From assembly GCF_002197815.1 (NCBI RefSeq), contig NZ_NIUB01000004.1:1-64000 (forward strand): DNA of 64,000 nt, given 5' to 3'. This DNA comes from Pseudomonas oleovorans subsp. oleovorans (GTDB lineage Bacteria > Pseudomonadota > Gammaproteobacteria > Pseudomonadales > Pseudomonadaceae). This document shows positions 21,757-31,386 of this stretch, in pieces (position 1 is the stretch's first letter; each line of letters starts with the position of its first letter). Position numbers and translations under genes: made by a program. A model generated the notes under the pieces. That model did no database searches. It was not told the DNA's origin and was given only the letters and a program-made list of their open reading frames with translations.

Positions 21757-21816
21757 TCACTCCCACCATGGTTTTCCCAGCTCAGGGTTGACAGCTACAA
21801 GATGCCGGGAAACCAT
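21757..21816 (-). CDS. Putative carAB leader peptide, 19 aa
   Basis: ATG at 21816 preceded by a near-perfect AGGAGG five nt upstream, reading MVSRHLVAVNPELGKPWWE, then TGA. The following 45 nt of the minus strand (21713-21756) are rich in T runs, then come the palindrome at 21681-21700 and the terminator at 21620-21659, then carA. This matches the plan of pyrBI-type attenuation, where low UTP stalls polymerase at U-rich sites so that the leader ribosome catches up and blocks the terminator. The tandem Trp codons near the end are also noticeable. The peptide was not recognised from any other gene. Confidence 0.6.
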   Translation of the reverse strand: MVSRHLVAVNPELGKPWWE

Positions 21817-21852
21817 TGGTACCTCCTGCAGGTTTCGTATGAGAAACCCCAC

Positions 21853-23265
21853 ATGAGTACCAAGCTCAGCATCGAAGAAGCGGCGCGCCAGCTTCAGATA
21901 AGCCCGCAGCGCACCCGAACGCTCTGCAGAACCCAAAAGGTCGACGCAGAGCGAGTCGGCAAGACCTGGATAATCGACCCGCAAAGCGTGACCCAATACG
22001 GATTGAAAACAGCACACATGATTGCAGAGGATCATCCTGCCTATCACGCGCCCAAGCGCGACAAGAACGCCCCCATCGCCCTGAGCTTCTTTTCCGGCGC
22101 CATGGGGCTTGATCTGGGCATGGAAAAGGCCGGTTTCGATATCCGCCTGGCCTGCGAGCTCGACAAATACTGTCGCCAGACCATTGCCCTGAATCGCCCC
22201 AATACGGCGCTGTTAGGCGACATCAATACCTGCACGGCCGAGCAGGTGATCGAGGCTGCCGGCGTTTCTCGTGAAGAAATCGACGTCATTATCGGTGGCC
22301 CTCCCTGCCAAGCGTTCAGCACCGCAGGAAAGCGCAAAGCGTTTAATGACGAGCGCGGCAATGCTTTCTTGAAGTTTATCGACCTGGCCCTGGAGATCAG
22401 GCCACCCTACATCGTGATCGAGAACGTGCGCGGCCTGCTGTCTTGCCCGATGGATCACCGCCCGCATGATCAACGCGGCCCGGACTTCCCGGATCTTTCC
22501 CTAGACGAGATGAAAGGCGGCGCACTCAACTTCGTGCTGAGCAAATTGAGCAACGCCGGCTACGCCAGCTCGTTCAACCTTTACAACTCGGCCAACTTCG
22601 GCACGCCCCAGATTCGTGAGCGCGTCATCATCATCTGCTCACGAGATGGCAAACCTGCGCCCTTCCTGACACCGACCCACAGCGAGGACGGTGCTCAAGG
22701 GCTACCGGCCTGGCGCACTGTCCGCCAGGCACTGGAGGGACTGAACAACCACAACCACCTGAACTTCCCGGAAAAGCGCCTGCGCTTCTATCGCCTACTC
22801 AAGGCCGGGCAGAACTGGCGCAACCTGCCCGAGGATCAGCAGCGTGAGGCACTGGGCAAATCCTACTTCGCCGGAGGCGGCAAGACCGGCTTCCTGCGTC
22901 GCCTGGCCTGGGACAAACCATCACCCACCCTGGTAACGCACCCCGCCATGCCAGCCACCGACCTGGCACACCCGGAAGCGGATCGTCCGCTGTCGATCGA
23001 GGAATACAAACGCATCCAGGAGTTTCCGGATGACTGGCAACTGGCCGGACCACTGATCCAGCAATACAAACAGGTCGGCAATGCCGTTCCGATCAGCCTG
23101 GGACATGCCGTTGGCAAACTGTTGCGGGATCTGCTGACAGGCAAGGCAAAAGAGGCACCACGCAATTTCCGCTTCTCGCGCTACCAGGCCACCTGCCATG
23201 AAGAATGGCGCAAGGCCTTCGAGCAGCAACGACGCAAGGCGCAACTGGAGCTGGCGATCAGCTGA
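21853..23265 (+). CDS. Type II DNA (cytosine-5-)methyltransferase with N-terminal HTH
   Basis: 470 aa from the ATG at 21853; an in-frame ATG at 21802 is an alternative. Residues 3-50 (LSIEEAARQLQISPQRTRTL...GKTWIIDPQSV) form a MerR/excisionase-like helix-turn-helix. The m5C methyltransferase core follows: motif I ALSFFSGAMGLDLGMEKAGF, motif IV IGGPPCQAFSTAGKRK with the catalytic PCQ cysteine, motif VI YIVIENVRG, motif VIII FGTPQIRERVI, and motif X QVGNAVPISLGHAVG. It converges on the restriction gene, with 4 bp between the stops. The HTH may autoregulate, as shown for M.SsoII-type enzymes. The pair interrupts the dapB-carA junction and is likely acquired. The recognition sequence is unknown. 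Confidence 0.93.
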   Translation: MSTKLSIEEAARQLQISPQRTRTLCRTQKVDAERVGKTWIIDPQSVTQYGLKTAHMIAEDHPAYHAPKRDKNAPIALSFFSGAMGLDLGMEKAGFDIRLACELDKYCRQTIALNRPNTALLGDINTCTAEQVIEAAGVSREEIDVIIGGPPCQAFSTAGKRKAFNDERGNAFLKFIDLALEIRPPYIVIENVRGLLSCPMDHRPHDQRGPDFPDLSLDEMKGGALNFVLSKLSNAGYASSFNLYNSANFGTPQIRERVIIICSRDGKPAPFLTPTHSEDGAQGLPAWRTVRQALEGLNNHNHLNFPEKRLRFYRLLKAGQNWRNLPEDQQREALGKSYFAGGGKTGFLRRLAWDKPSPTLVTHPAMPATDLAHPEADRPLSIEEYKRIQEFPDDWQLAGPLIQQYKQVGNAVPISLGHAVGKLLRDLLTGKAKEAPRNFRFSRYQATCHEEWRKAFEQQRRKAQLELAIS

Positions 23266-23269
23266 TGAT

Positions 23270-24001
23270 TCAGGCCTCGGAATTGAAACGCAGCAGGCGC
23301 GTCCAGTCGATGGAGCCCTGCTCGTCACAGAATTCGAGGGTGAATTCACGGGTGAACTTGTTGATCATCTGCCCGTAGCTTTCAGCGAACTCGTCGTTGC
23401 GTTCGCGCGCCTTGAAGCCCAGCGGCTCGATCAGCTCCACGTAGAGCTGGTCGTCCCCCGAGATGAATGACCAGAAGCGCTGACCGCAGTATTTGTAGTA
23501 GCTGCCCTTGTCCGGGTTGTTGTCGCGGCCATAGCAGCAGCCATTGACAGCGACGACCTGCAAACCGGAATTACCCGTGCGCAAGGTGCGCTGCGCGGTC
23601 AGGAAATTGGTTTTCATCTGACCGATCTGCGAACTGTTGCCCCAGTTCGGGCCGGACTTGATGGCCACGATGTAGCGCCGTCCGTCGCGATCGAACTCAA
23701 GATCGACGCCGGTAATACCGGACTTCCAGCCACCGTAGACCTGGCCATTGATGAAAATGGCCAGTCCCTCCAGCCAGTCACCGAACAGCGTCTCCTCGTT
23801 GGAGGAAATGTGCGCATCGACGATGCCGCGAATGATCTGCTCCGCGGTCAGCACGTGCTTGGCCCTGTACATGTAGGGGTTCTTGCGCTTGAGCACGTCC
23901 TTGAGTTTCAGGCGCTCCAGACTGGCGATGCGCTTCTCGTGGAAGGCACCAATGTTCAGTTCGACGTAGCGGGCCACGTCATCCAGATTCAAAGGCGTCA
24001 T
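23270..24001 (-). CDS. Type II restriction endonuclease, PmeII-like family
   Basis: 243 aa. The segments LKRKNPYMYRAKHVLTAEQI, SSNEETLFGDWLEGLAIFIN, GWKSGITGVDLEFDRDGRRY, VAIKSGPNWGNSSQIGQMK, NGCCYGRDNNPDKG and YCGQRFWSFISGD resemble the family annotated (from memory) as PmeII type II endonucleases, formerly 'cytosolic protein'. A PD-(D/E)xK core is likely: D100, E102 and K115 in AIK. The usual acidic residue two before the lysine is Ala, so E71 or E102 may take its place. It pairs tail to tail with the cytosine methyltransferase, which supports the role. No controller gene is present. Confidence 0.8.
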   Translation of the reverse strand: MTPLNLDDVARYVELNIGAFHEKRIASLERLKLKDVLKRKNPYMYRAKHVLTAEQIIRGIVDAHISSNEETLFGDWLEGLAIFINGQVYGGWKSGITGVDLEFDRDGRRYIVAIKSGPNWGNSSQIGQMKTNFLTAQRTLRTGNSGLQVVAVNGCCYGRDNNPDKGSYYKYCGQRFWSFISGDDQLYVELIEPLGFKARERNDEFAESYGQMINKFTREFTLEFCDEQGSIDWTRLLRFNSEA

Positions 24002-24028
24002 CAGTTACCCCAGAACATCCATGCACGA

Positions 24029-24047
24029 GCGGGAGGCAAGCTCCCGC
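24029..24047 (-). terminator. Hairpin after dapB
   Basis: GCGGGAG / CTCCCGC with a 5-nt loop, 12 nt after the dapB stop. There is no T run, so termination may be partial. It marks the likely dapB-side border of the restriction-modification insert. Confidence 0.5.
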
Positions 24048-24058
24048 CTCCCTTTGCC

Positions 24059-24868
<810 letters not shown>

Positions 24869-24924
24869 TCAGCTCCAAGCTGACGCATCGAGGCGCGGAC
24901 GAGATCCGCGCCCGATACGCTGTT

Positions 24925-26052
24925 TTATACGTCGCCGAAGAAGCGCTTTACGCCCTCGAACCAGCCGCTGACCTTGGGCGAGTGGGAATCGTCACCCTGC
25001 AGCGACTTGCGAAACTCTTCGAGCAACTCGCGCTGACGCTTGTTCAGGTTGACCGGCGTTTCCACCACGACCCGACACATCAGGTCGCCAGCCGCGCCAC
25101 CACGAACAGGGGCCACGCCTTTGCCGCGCAAGCGGAACAGCTTGCCGGTCTGCGTGCCCTCGGGGATCTTCAGCTTGACCCGACCATCGAGGGTCGGCAC
25201 TTCCAGTTCGCCACCCAGGGCAGCATCAGCGAAGCTGATCGGCACTTCACAATACAGATGCTTACCATCACGCTGGAAGATCGCATGCTCACGGACGTTG
25301 ACCACCACGTAGAGATCACCGGCCGGACCGCCATGCGCACCAGCCTCACCTTCGCCGGACAGGCGAATGCGATCACCGGTATCGACACCTGGCGGCACCT
25401 TGACCGACAGCGTCTTGCTCTCTTCCACGCGCCCCTGACCGTGACAGCTGCCGCAAGGGTCGGTGATCATCTTGCCGCTGCCATGGCAGCGCGGGCAGGT
25501 CTGCTGTACCGAGAAGAAGCCCTGCTGCATGCGCACCTGACCGATACCACCGCAAGCTGTGCAAGTGACCGGGCTGGCGCCCTTCTTGGCACCGCTGCCA
25601 TCACAGGTCTTGCAACCGACCAGGGTCGGAACACGGATGGTCACGGTCGTGCCACGCACCGCTTCTTCCAGATCCAACTCCAGGGTATAGCGCAGGTCAC
25701 TGCCACGCTGAGCGCCACCGCGCGAGCCGCCGCGAGCACCGCCGAAGAAGTCGCTGAAGACATCGCCGAAGATGTCGGAGAAGTTGGCACCACCGAAACC
25801 GGCACCGCCGCCACCGCCCATCTGCGGGTCGACCCCGGCGTGGCCGTACTGGTCGTAGGCTGAACGCTTGCTGGCGTCGGAAAGCACTTCGTAGGCCTCG
25901 TTGGCCTCCTTGAATTTCTCTTCGGCGTCTTTATCGTCCGGGTTGCGGTCCGGGTGATATTTCATCGCCAGGCGCCGATAGGCCTTCTTCAGCTCGGCTT
26001 CACTAGCGCCGCGCTCGACCCCCAGGATCTCGTAATAATCACGTTTTGCCAT
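24925..26052 (-). CDS. dnaJ: Chaperone protein DnaJ
   Basis: 375 aa. DnaJ binds unfolded proteins and stimulates the DnaK ATPase. The J domain (1-70) has the essential HPD in [19 protein letters not shown] Gly/Phe-rich linker follows ([21 protein letters not shown]), then four CxxCxGxG zinc repeats (about 145-205), then the C-terminal substrate domains. It is the third gene of grpE-dnaK-dnaJ, 135 bp after dnaK. Confidence 0.98.
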   Translation of the reverse strand: MAKRDYYEILGVERGASEAELKKAYRRLAMKYHPDRNPDDKDAEEKFKEANEAYEVLSDASKRSAYDQYGHAGVDPQMGGGGGAGFGGANFSDIFGDVFSDFFGGARGGSRGGAQRGSDLRYTLELDLEEAVRGTTVTIRVPTLVGCKTCDGSGAKKGASPVTCTACGGIGQVRMQQGFFSVQQTCPRCHGSGKMITDPCGSCHGQGRVEESKTLSVKVPPGVDTGDRIRLSGEGEAGAHGGPAGDLYVVVNVREHAIFQRDGKHLYCEVPISFADAALGGELEVPTLDGRVKLKIPEGTQTGKLFRLRGKGVAPVRGGAAGDLMCRVVVETPVNLNKRQRELLEEFRKSLQGDDSHSPKVSGWFEGVKRFFGDV

Positions 26053-26095
26053 AGTTGTGCTGCACTCTCAGATTCGTGAGCTCCAGATACGCCGA

Positions 26096-26115
26096 CGCGG
26101 GAGAAGACTCCCGCG
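26096..26115 (-). promoter_or_regulatory. Hairpin between dnaK and dnaJ
   Basis: CGCGGGAG / CTCCCGCG with a 4-nt loop, without a T run, in the dnaK-dnaJ gap. It may stabilise the dnaK message and lower dnaJ relative to dnaK. Confidence 0.45.
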
Positions 26116-26187
26116 CGGCGAAACCTGCCCGTCGCGAGCGACGGTGGAGCGTAAAGAAGAGGCGGCCCGCCGAGCAGACCGCATCCC

Positions 26188-28104
26188 TTACTTGTTCTCC
26201 TTGACCTCTTCAAACTCAGCGTCGACCACGTCGTCACCCGCATCCTTGGCATCGCCGGCGTCAGCCTGCGCGGCACCACCTTGCGGCTGCTCGGCGTACA
26301 TCTTCTGCGCCAGTGACGTGGTGGCTTCAGACAGTGCGTTCATCTTGGCTTCGATGGCCGCCTTGTCGTCGCCCTTCACGGCGACTTCCAGCTCGCCGAT
26401 GGCCTTCTCGATGGCCGCCTTCTCGTCGGCAGTGGCCTTGTCACCCGCCTCGGTGAGCATCTTGCGGGTGGCATGCACCAGCTGATCACCCTGGTTACGG
26501 GCAGTGACCAGCTCTTCGAACTTGCGGTCCTCCTCGGCGTTGGCCTCGGCGTCACGCACCATACGCTCAATCTCTTCCTCGGACAGACCCGAGTTGGCCT
26601 TGATCACGATGGACTGCTGCTTGCCAGTGGCCTTGTCCTTGGCGGACACATGCAGGATACCGTTGGCATCGATGTCGAAGGTCACTTCGATCTGCGGCAC
26701 GCCACGCGGAGCCGGCGGAATCTCGGCCAGATCGAACTTGCCCAGCGACTTGTTCTGCGCAGCCTGCTTACGCTCACCCTGCAGCACGTGAATGGTCACG
26801 GCGCTCTGGTTGTCGTCAGCGGTGGAGAACACCTGCGACTTCTTGGTCGGGATGGTGGTGTTCTTCTCGATCAGCGGCGTCATCACGCCACCCATGGTTT
26901 CGATACCCAAGGTCAGCGGGGAAACGTCCAGCAGCAGCACGTCCTTGACGTCACCAGCCAGAACCGCGCCCTGAATGGCTGCGCCCATGGCCACGGCTTC
27001 GTCCGGGTTGACGTCCTTGCGCGGCTCCTTGCCGAAGAACTCGGCAACAGTCTTCTGTACCAGCGGCATACGGGTCTGACCGCCGACCAGGATCACGTCG
27101 TCGATCTTGCCGACATCGATACCGGCGTCTTTCAGTGCAGTGCGGCACGGCTCGATGGTGCGCTGCACCAGATCCTCGACCAGCGATTCGAGCTTGGAAC
27201 GGGAAATCTTCACGTTCAGGTGCTTAGGACCGGTGGCATCTGCAGTGATGTACGGCAGGTTGACGTCGGTCTGCTGGCTCGAGGACAGCTCGATCTTGGC
27301 CTTCTCGGCAGCTTCCTTCAGACGCTGCATGGCCAGCGGGTCGCCCTTGAGGTTCATGCCGCTTTCTTTCTTGAATTCGTCGACGAGGTAGTCGATCAGA
27401 CGAATATCGAAGTCTTCACCGCCGAGGAAGGTGTCACCGTTGGTGGCCAACACTTCGAACTGGTGCTCACCATCGACTTCGGCGATCTCGATAACGGAAA
27501 CGTCGAAGGTACCACCACCCAGGTCATAGACGATCACGGTGCGGTCGCCCTTGGCCTTGTCCATGCCATAAGCCAGCGCAGCCGCGGTCGGCTCGTTGAT
27601 GATGCGCTTGACGTCCAGACCGGCGATACGACCAGCATCCTTGGTGGCCTGACGCTGGCTGTCGTTGAAATAGGCCGGAACGGTGATGACCGCTTCAGTG
27701 ACTGGCTCGCCCAGGTATTCCTCGGCAGTTTTCTTCATCTTCTTGAGAATTTCAGCCGAGATTTGCGGCGGCGCCATCTTCTGGCCGTTCACTTCAACCC
27801 AGGCGTCACCGTTGTCAGCCTTGACGATCTTGTACGGCACCATCTGAATGTCTTTCTGCACGACTTCTTCGTCGAAACGACGACCGATCAGACGCTTCAC
27901 CGCATACAGGGTGTTGTGCGGGTTGGTCACGGCCTGACGCTTGGCCGACTGCCCCACGAGGATTTCACCGTCGTTGGCGTAAGCGATGATGGACGGCGTG
28001 GTACGAGCGCCTTCGGCGTTCTCGATTACCTTGACGTTGCCATTTTCCAAAATAGAGACACAGGAGTTGGTGGTCCCCAGGTCGATACCGATAATTTTGC
28101 CCAT
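26188..28104 (-). CDS. dnaK: Chaperone protein DnaK (Hsp70)
   Basis: 638 aa. The ATPase domain shows [30 protein letters not shown] and [14 protein letters not shown]. The substrate domain starts near 390 and the C-terminal lid ends in the acidic [18 protein letters not shown] tail. DnaK folds new and stress-damaged proteins with DnaJ and GrpE and, in this group, helps keep sigma-32 low. It lies 99 bp after grpE and is transcribed from the grpE heat-shock promoter. Confidence 0.99.
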   Translation of the reverse strand: MGKIIGIDLGTTNSCVSILENGNVKVIENAEGARTTPSIIAYANDGEILVGQSAKRQAVTNPHNTLYAVKRLIGRRFDEEVVQKDIQMVPYKIVKADNGDAWVEVNGQKMAPPQISAEILKKMKKTAEEYLGEPVTEAVITVPAYFNDSQRQATKDAGRIAGLDVKRIINEPTAAALAYGMDKAKGDRTVIVYDLGGGTFDVSVIEIAEVDGEHQFEVLATNGDTFLGGEDFDIRLIDYLVDEFKKESGMNLKGDPLAMQRLKEAAEKAKIELSSSQQTDVNLPYITADATGPKHLNVKISRSKLESLVEDLVQRTIEPCRTALKDAGIDVGKIDDVILVGGQTRMPLVQKTVAEFFGKEPRKDVNPDEAVAMGAAIQGAVLAGDVKDVLLLDVSPLTLGIETMGGVMTPLIEKNTTIPTKKSQVFSTADDNQSAVTIHVLQGERKQAAQNKSLGKFDLAEIPPAPRGVPQIEVTFDIDANGILHVSAKDKATGKQQSIVIKANSGLSEEEIERMVRDAEANAEEDRKFEELVTARNQGDQLVHATRKMLTEAGDKATADEKAAIEKAIGELEVAVKGDDKAAIEAKMNALSEATTSLAQKMYAEQPQGGAAQADAGDAKDAGDDVVDAEFEEVKENK

Positions 28105-28203
28105 GAATGTTCTCCCGATACTTTGATTTTTCCGTCGCCTCGTTTCTCAGGCGCCGGCAGAACTAAAACGCTTGACTTAAAAATGGGGTCGTTACTACTG
28201 ATT

Positions 28204-28773
28204 TCAAGCCTGCTCGTCGATACTCGGCGGCGGCGTGGTTGTTGCCTTGCTGACCACGACCATCGCCGGGCGCAGCAGGCGACCGTTGAGCAGATAGCCT
28301 TTCTGGAATACCTTGAGCACCGAGTTCGGCTCGGCGTGGATGCTCTCTTCCATGGCCATGGCCTGGTGATGCTCCGGGTTGAACGGCGCACCATGCGGGT
28401 CAATGGCTTCCAGGTTGTAGCGAGCCAGGGTGTCGTGGAACAGCTTGAGGGTCAGCTGCATGCCCTCACGCACGGCCTTGATCGACACATCGTCAGGGCT
28501 CGACAGCTCCAGGCCGCGCTCCAGACTGTCGATTACCGGCAGCAGATCGCCGGCGAACTTTTCCAGCGCAAATTTGTGTGCCTTTTCTACATCCTGCTCC
28601 GCGCGACGACGTACGTTTTGCAGGTCGGCAGCCATGCGCAGCGACTGATCCTGTGCAGCGGCCAGTTGCTCTTCCAGCGTTTGCACGCGAGCAGCCAGGT
28701 CGTCAGCAGGCGCCACAGCTTCTGCTGCCTGCGCCTCGAAATTCTGCGTATCCAAGGTCTGTTCGTCAGCCAT
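28204..28773 (-). CDS. grpE: Nucleotide exchange factor GrpE
   Basis: 189 aa from the ATG at 28773, preceded by AGAGGAGAAAGG. Longer in-frame starts upstream would run through the promoter. A long N-terminal coiled coil ([22 protein letters not shown]) and a C-terminal beta domain with [19 protein letters not shown] and FNPEHHQAM are present. GrpE releases ADP from DnaK. First gene of the grpE-dnaK-dnaJ operon. Confidence 0.97.
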   Translation of the reverse strand: MADEQTLDTQNFEAQAAEAVAPADDLAARVQTLEEQLAAAQDQSLRMAADLQNVRRRAEQDVEKAHKFALEKFAGDLLPVIDSLERGLELSSPDDVSIKAVREGMQLTLKLFHDTLARYNLEAIDPHGAPFNPEHHQAMAMEESIHAEPNSVLKVFQKGYLLNGRLLRPAMVVVSKATTTPPPSIDEQA

Positions 28774-28825
28774 GCCTTTCTCCTCTCGAAAAAACTGGCG
28801 CGATACCGACTCGCGCTCCTGCCGC

Positions 28826-28855
28826 CTATATGGAGTCAATTCCACAGCTTTCAAG
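28826..28855 (-). promoter_or_regulatory. Sigma-32 (RpoH) heat-shock promoter of grpE-dnaK-dnaJ
   Basis: On the minus strand CTTGAAA (28849-28855) is the -35 and CCATATAG (28826-28833) the -10, 15 nt apart. This closely fits the sigma-32 consensus CTTGAAA-N11-16-CCCCATNT. It is 53 bp upstream of the grpE start and lies in the gap shared with the divergent recN. Confidence 0.8.
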
Positions 28856-28930
28856 GGGCAATAGGGAGGATTGCCAGAGAAAGAAAAAACACTGTATAAA
28901 TAACCAGACATAAATTCGGGAGCGTTCGCC

Positions 28931-30607
28931 ATGCTGGTGCACCTGTCCATTCACAACTACGCCATCGTCGACCACCTGGATCTCGAGCTGGATACCGGCA
29001 TGAGCGCCATCAGCGGCGAGACCGGCGCGGGCAAATCAATCATGCTCGACGCCCTCGGCTTGTGCCTGGGTGATCGTGCCGACAGCGGCGTGGTACGCCC
29101 AGGCGCAGACAAGGCTGACATTCTCGCCAGCTTCGACCTGGCGGACATTCCCGAAGCCCGCACCTGGCTCGCCGAACGGGATCTGGACAACGACGGCCCG
29201 TGCATCCTGCGCCGGGTAATCACCGCCGAAGGGCGCTCGCGCGGCTATATCAACGGCAGCCCCTGCCCACAGGCCGACCTCAAGGCCCTTGGCGAGCTGA
29301 TCATCGATATCCATAGCCAGCACGAGCATCAGTCTCTGCTCAAGACCGACACCCATCGCCGCCTGCTCGATGAATACGCCGGCAGCCAGGACCTCGCGCG
29401 CCAGGTACAACTCGCCGCGCAACGCTGGAAGCAGACACGTAACGAACTGGAGCGTATCTCCAGCCAGGGTGACGAACAGCGCGCCCGCCACCAGTTGCTC
29501 AGCTATCAACTGGAAGAGCTGGAAAATCTGGCGCTGGGCGACAACGAACTGGAACAGCTGGAACAGGAGCACAAGGCGCTGAGCAATGCTGAAGCGCTGC
29601 TCGCGGCCTGTCGCCAGGTACTCGATCTGTGCAGCGAGAGCGATGCCGGCAACGTGCTGTCCGCGCTGACCGCCAGCCTCAACCGCTTGGGCGCCTTTGG
29701 TGGCCAGGGCAGTGCCTTGAACGAAGCCAGCAACCTGCTGGCCAGTGCGCAGATCCAGGTCGAAGAAGCAGTCGGCGAGCTGAATCGTTTCCTCGATCAC
29801 TTCGACGCCGACCCAGAGCGTCAGCAGTTTCTCGAAGAGCGCCTGGACACCATTTATACCCTGGCACGCAAGCATCGCACCCAACCCACCGAGCTGGCCG
29901 CCTTGCAGCAACAGTTGTTCGAGGAGCTTGAAGGCCTCAATGCCGACGACCAGGCCAGTGAGCGCCTGGCTGAAGAGCTGGCCGCCTATGAGCGCCACTA
30001 CCGGGAGAAAGCAGCCGAGCTCAGCACTCTGCGCAGCAATGCTGCCGAGCGCCTGGCCGCAGCCGTAGAGCAGGAAATGCAGGCACTGGGCATGCCCGGC
30101 GGTCGCTTCAATATTCAACTCCAAGCCATGAGCAGCGAAGAACCACACGCAAGCGGCCTGGAGACAGTGGAATTTCTGGTCAGCGCCAACCCTGGTCAGC
30201 CGCTACGCGGCCTGGCCAAGGTGGCATCTGGCGGTGAACTGTCACGCATCAGCCTGGCGATTCAGGTGATCACCGCACAGACCTCGCGCGTACCGACCCT
30301 GGTATTCGACGAAGTGGACGTCGGTATCGGCGGCCCAACCGCCGAAGTGGTCGGCCAGCTGTTACGCCGCCTCGGCGAACGCGGGCAAGTGCTGTGCGTC
30401 ACCCACTTGCCGCAAGTCGCAGCACAGGGCCACCAGCACCTGTTCGTGCACAAGCGGCGCGGTGAAGATGCCACGTCTACCGTCGTGAGCAAGCTGGACG
30501 AGAGCGGCCGCGTCGAGGAAATAGCCCGCATGCTCGGTGGCGTCGACCTGACCGAGGAATCCCTGGCTCACGCGCGCAAGATGGTCACCAGCGCTCAGGC
30601 TGCCTGA
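28931..30607 (+). CDS. recN: DNA repair protein RecN
   Basis: 558 aa SMC-like ATPase. The Walker A is GETGAGKS (29-36), the ABC signature [15 protein letters not shown] and the Walker [14 protein letters not shown]. Coiled coils occupy the middle (about 150-370), rich in Glu/Gln/Leu. RecN holds broken DNA ends together during recombinational repair. The gene diverges from grpE. It ends in a gap with an inverted repeat and a MITE-split terminator before convergent fur. In many bacteria recN is LexA-controlled; I saw no clear SOS box in the short upstream gap. Confidence 0.97.
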   Translation: MLVHLSIHNYAIVDHLDLELDTGMSAISGETGAGKSIMLDALGLCLGDRADSGVVRPGADKADILASFDLADIPEARTWLAERDLDNDGPCILRRVITAEGRSRGYINGSPCPQADLKALGELIIDIHSQHEHQSLLKTDTHRRLLDEYAGSQDLARQVQLAAQRWKQTRNELERISSQGDEQRARHQLLSYQLEELENLALGDNELEQLEQEHKALSNAEALLAACRQVLDLCSESDAGNVLSALTASLNRLGAFGGQGSALNEASNLLASAQIQVEEAVGELNRFLDHFDADPERQQFLEERLDTIYTLARKHRTQPTELAALQQQLFEELEGLNADDQASERLAEELAAYERHYREKAAELSTLRSNAAERLAAAVEQEMQALGMPGGRFNIQLQAMSSEEPHASGLETVEFLVSANPGQPLRGLAKVASGGELSRISLAIQVITAQTSRVPTLVFDEVDVGIGGPTAEVVGQLLRRLGERGQVLCVTHLPQVAAQGHQHLFVHKRRGEDATSTVVSKLDESGRVEEIARMLGGVDLTEESLAHARKMVTSAQAA

Positions 30608-30616
30608 AGCGACGTA

Positions 30617-30664
30617 GCCTGGATGCAATCCGGGAGCACCAAATCACCCGGATTGCATCCAGGC
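30617..30664. repeat. 18-bp perfect inverted repeat after recN
   Basis: GCCTGGATGCAATCCGGG at 30617-30634 and its exact inverse at 30647-30664, with a 12-nt spacer. GCCxGGATGCAATCCGGG hairpins are familiar as dispersed repeats in Pseudomonas intergenic DNA. Lying 9 bp after the recN stop, it may protect the mRNA 3' end. Confidence 0.7.
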
Positions 30665-30694
30665 CACGACAAAGCAAAAAGGCGACCCGAGGGT

Positions 30695-30852
30695 TAATGC
30701 TGATCAGATAAGTTAGTCACCACCCCCTCCTACTTGCAGTAGAGGGGGCGCTTTTCGTAGGAGCCAGCTTGCTGGCGATGCTTTTTATGGCGGATCGCCG
30801 GCAAGCCGGCTCCTACAAAGATCGAGTGCAACGGCTTAACTGACTGGCATTA
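30695..30852 (+). mobile_element. MITE A, copy 1 (158 bp), inside the recN/fur terminator
   Basis: Non-coding element with imperfect ends TAATGCTGATCAGATAAG (left) and TAATGCCAGTCAGTTAAG (inverse of right), resembling the ends of IS4 as I remember them. It is flanked by a 10-bp duplication ACCCGAGGGT (30685-30694 and 30853-30862). Removing the element and one repeat restores a perfect terminator hairpin with an 11-bp stem, AAAGGCGACCC / GGGTCGCCTTT. Inside are a C5/G5 hairpin followed by GCGCTTTT (terminator-like, plus orientation) and a facing pair of REP-type arms, GTAGGAGCCAGCTTGCTGG and CCGGCAAGCCGGCTCCTAC. The copy at 60187 differs by one base. There is no transposase, so it would be moved in trans. 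Confidence 0.85.
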
Positions 30853-30887
30853 ACCCGAGGGTCGCCTTTCTGATTGCCGCGGAAGGA

Positions 30888-31292
30888 TCAGCTCTTCTTG
30901 CGTACGTAAAGCACCAGATTGTGGTCGACCAGCTCGAAACCGTGTTCCTTGACGATCTCCTTCTGACGCTTCTCGATCTCGGCGTCGAAGAACTCGATCA
31001 CTTCACCAGAATCGACGCAGACCATATGGTCGTGATGGCCGCTGTCAGCCAGCTCGAATACGGCATGGCCGCCATCGAAGTTGTGACGCACCACCAGGCC
31101 GGCCGCTTCGAACTGGGTCAGCACGCGGTACACGGTGGCCAGGCCAACGTCCTCACCCGCCTCCATCAGAGCCTTGTAGACGTCCTCCGCACTCATGTGG
31201 CGGTGCTCGGCGTTGTCGAGCATTTGCAGGATTTTGACTCGTGGCAGAGTCACCTTCAGTCCAGCTTTGCGCAGTTCGTTATTTTCAACCAT
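30888..31292 (-). CDS. fur: Ferric uptake regulator
   Basis: 134 aa from the ATG at 31292 (MVENNELRKAGLKVTLPRVK); an ATG five codons earlier is less likely. The winged helix (1-80) contains LATVYRVLTQFEAAGLVVRH, and the metal/dimer domain carries ELADSGHHDHMVCVDSGEVIEF. Fur binds Fe(II) and represses iron-uptake genes. It diverges from bamE, a pairing shared by pseudomonads. Its terminator has been split by MITE A. Confidence 0.98.
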   Translation of the reverse strand: MVENNELRKAGLKVTLPRVKILQMLDNAEHRHMSAEDVYKALMEAGEDVGLATVYRVLTQFEAAGLVVRHNFDGGHAVFELADSGHHDHMVCVDSGEVIEFFDAEIEKRQKEIVKEHGFELVDHNLVLYVRKKS

Positions 31293-31386
31293 GGTCTGCT
31301 TTCTCATGGATGCTGCTTCGCAGCACCCTTCAATACGGGTATGATCCGGGGTTCAAGTTGCCCAAGATAGTGGAAGTCACCCTCCG

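Noticed and set aside
21839..21856. Five-codon ORF (ATG at 21839) overlapping the methyltransferase start by ATGA
   Set aside because: Too short to distinguish from chance and without a good ribosome site.
24002..24058. Attachment-site repeat bordering the restriction-modification insert
   Set aside because: No direct repeat of 21817-21852 was found near 24002-24058, and no integrase gene is present.
30617..30862. Possible CRISPR or small-RNA gene in the recN-fur gap because of several palindromes
   Set aside because: There are no regularly spaced repeats. The palindromes are explained by one dispersed inverted repeat, the MITE and the split terminator.
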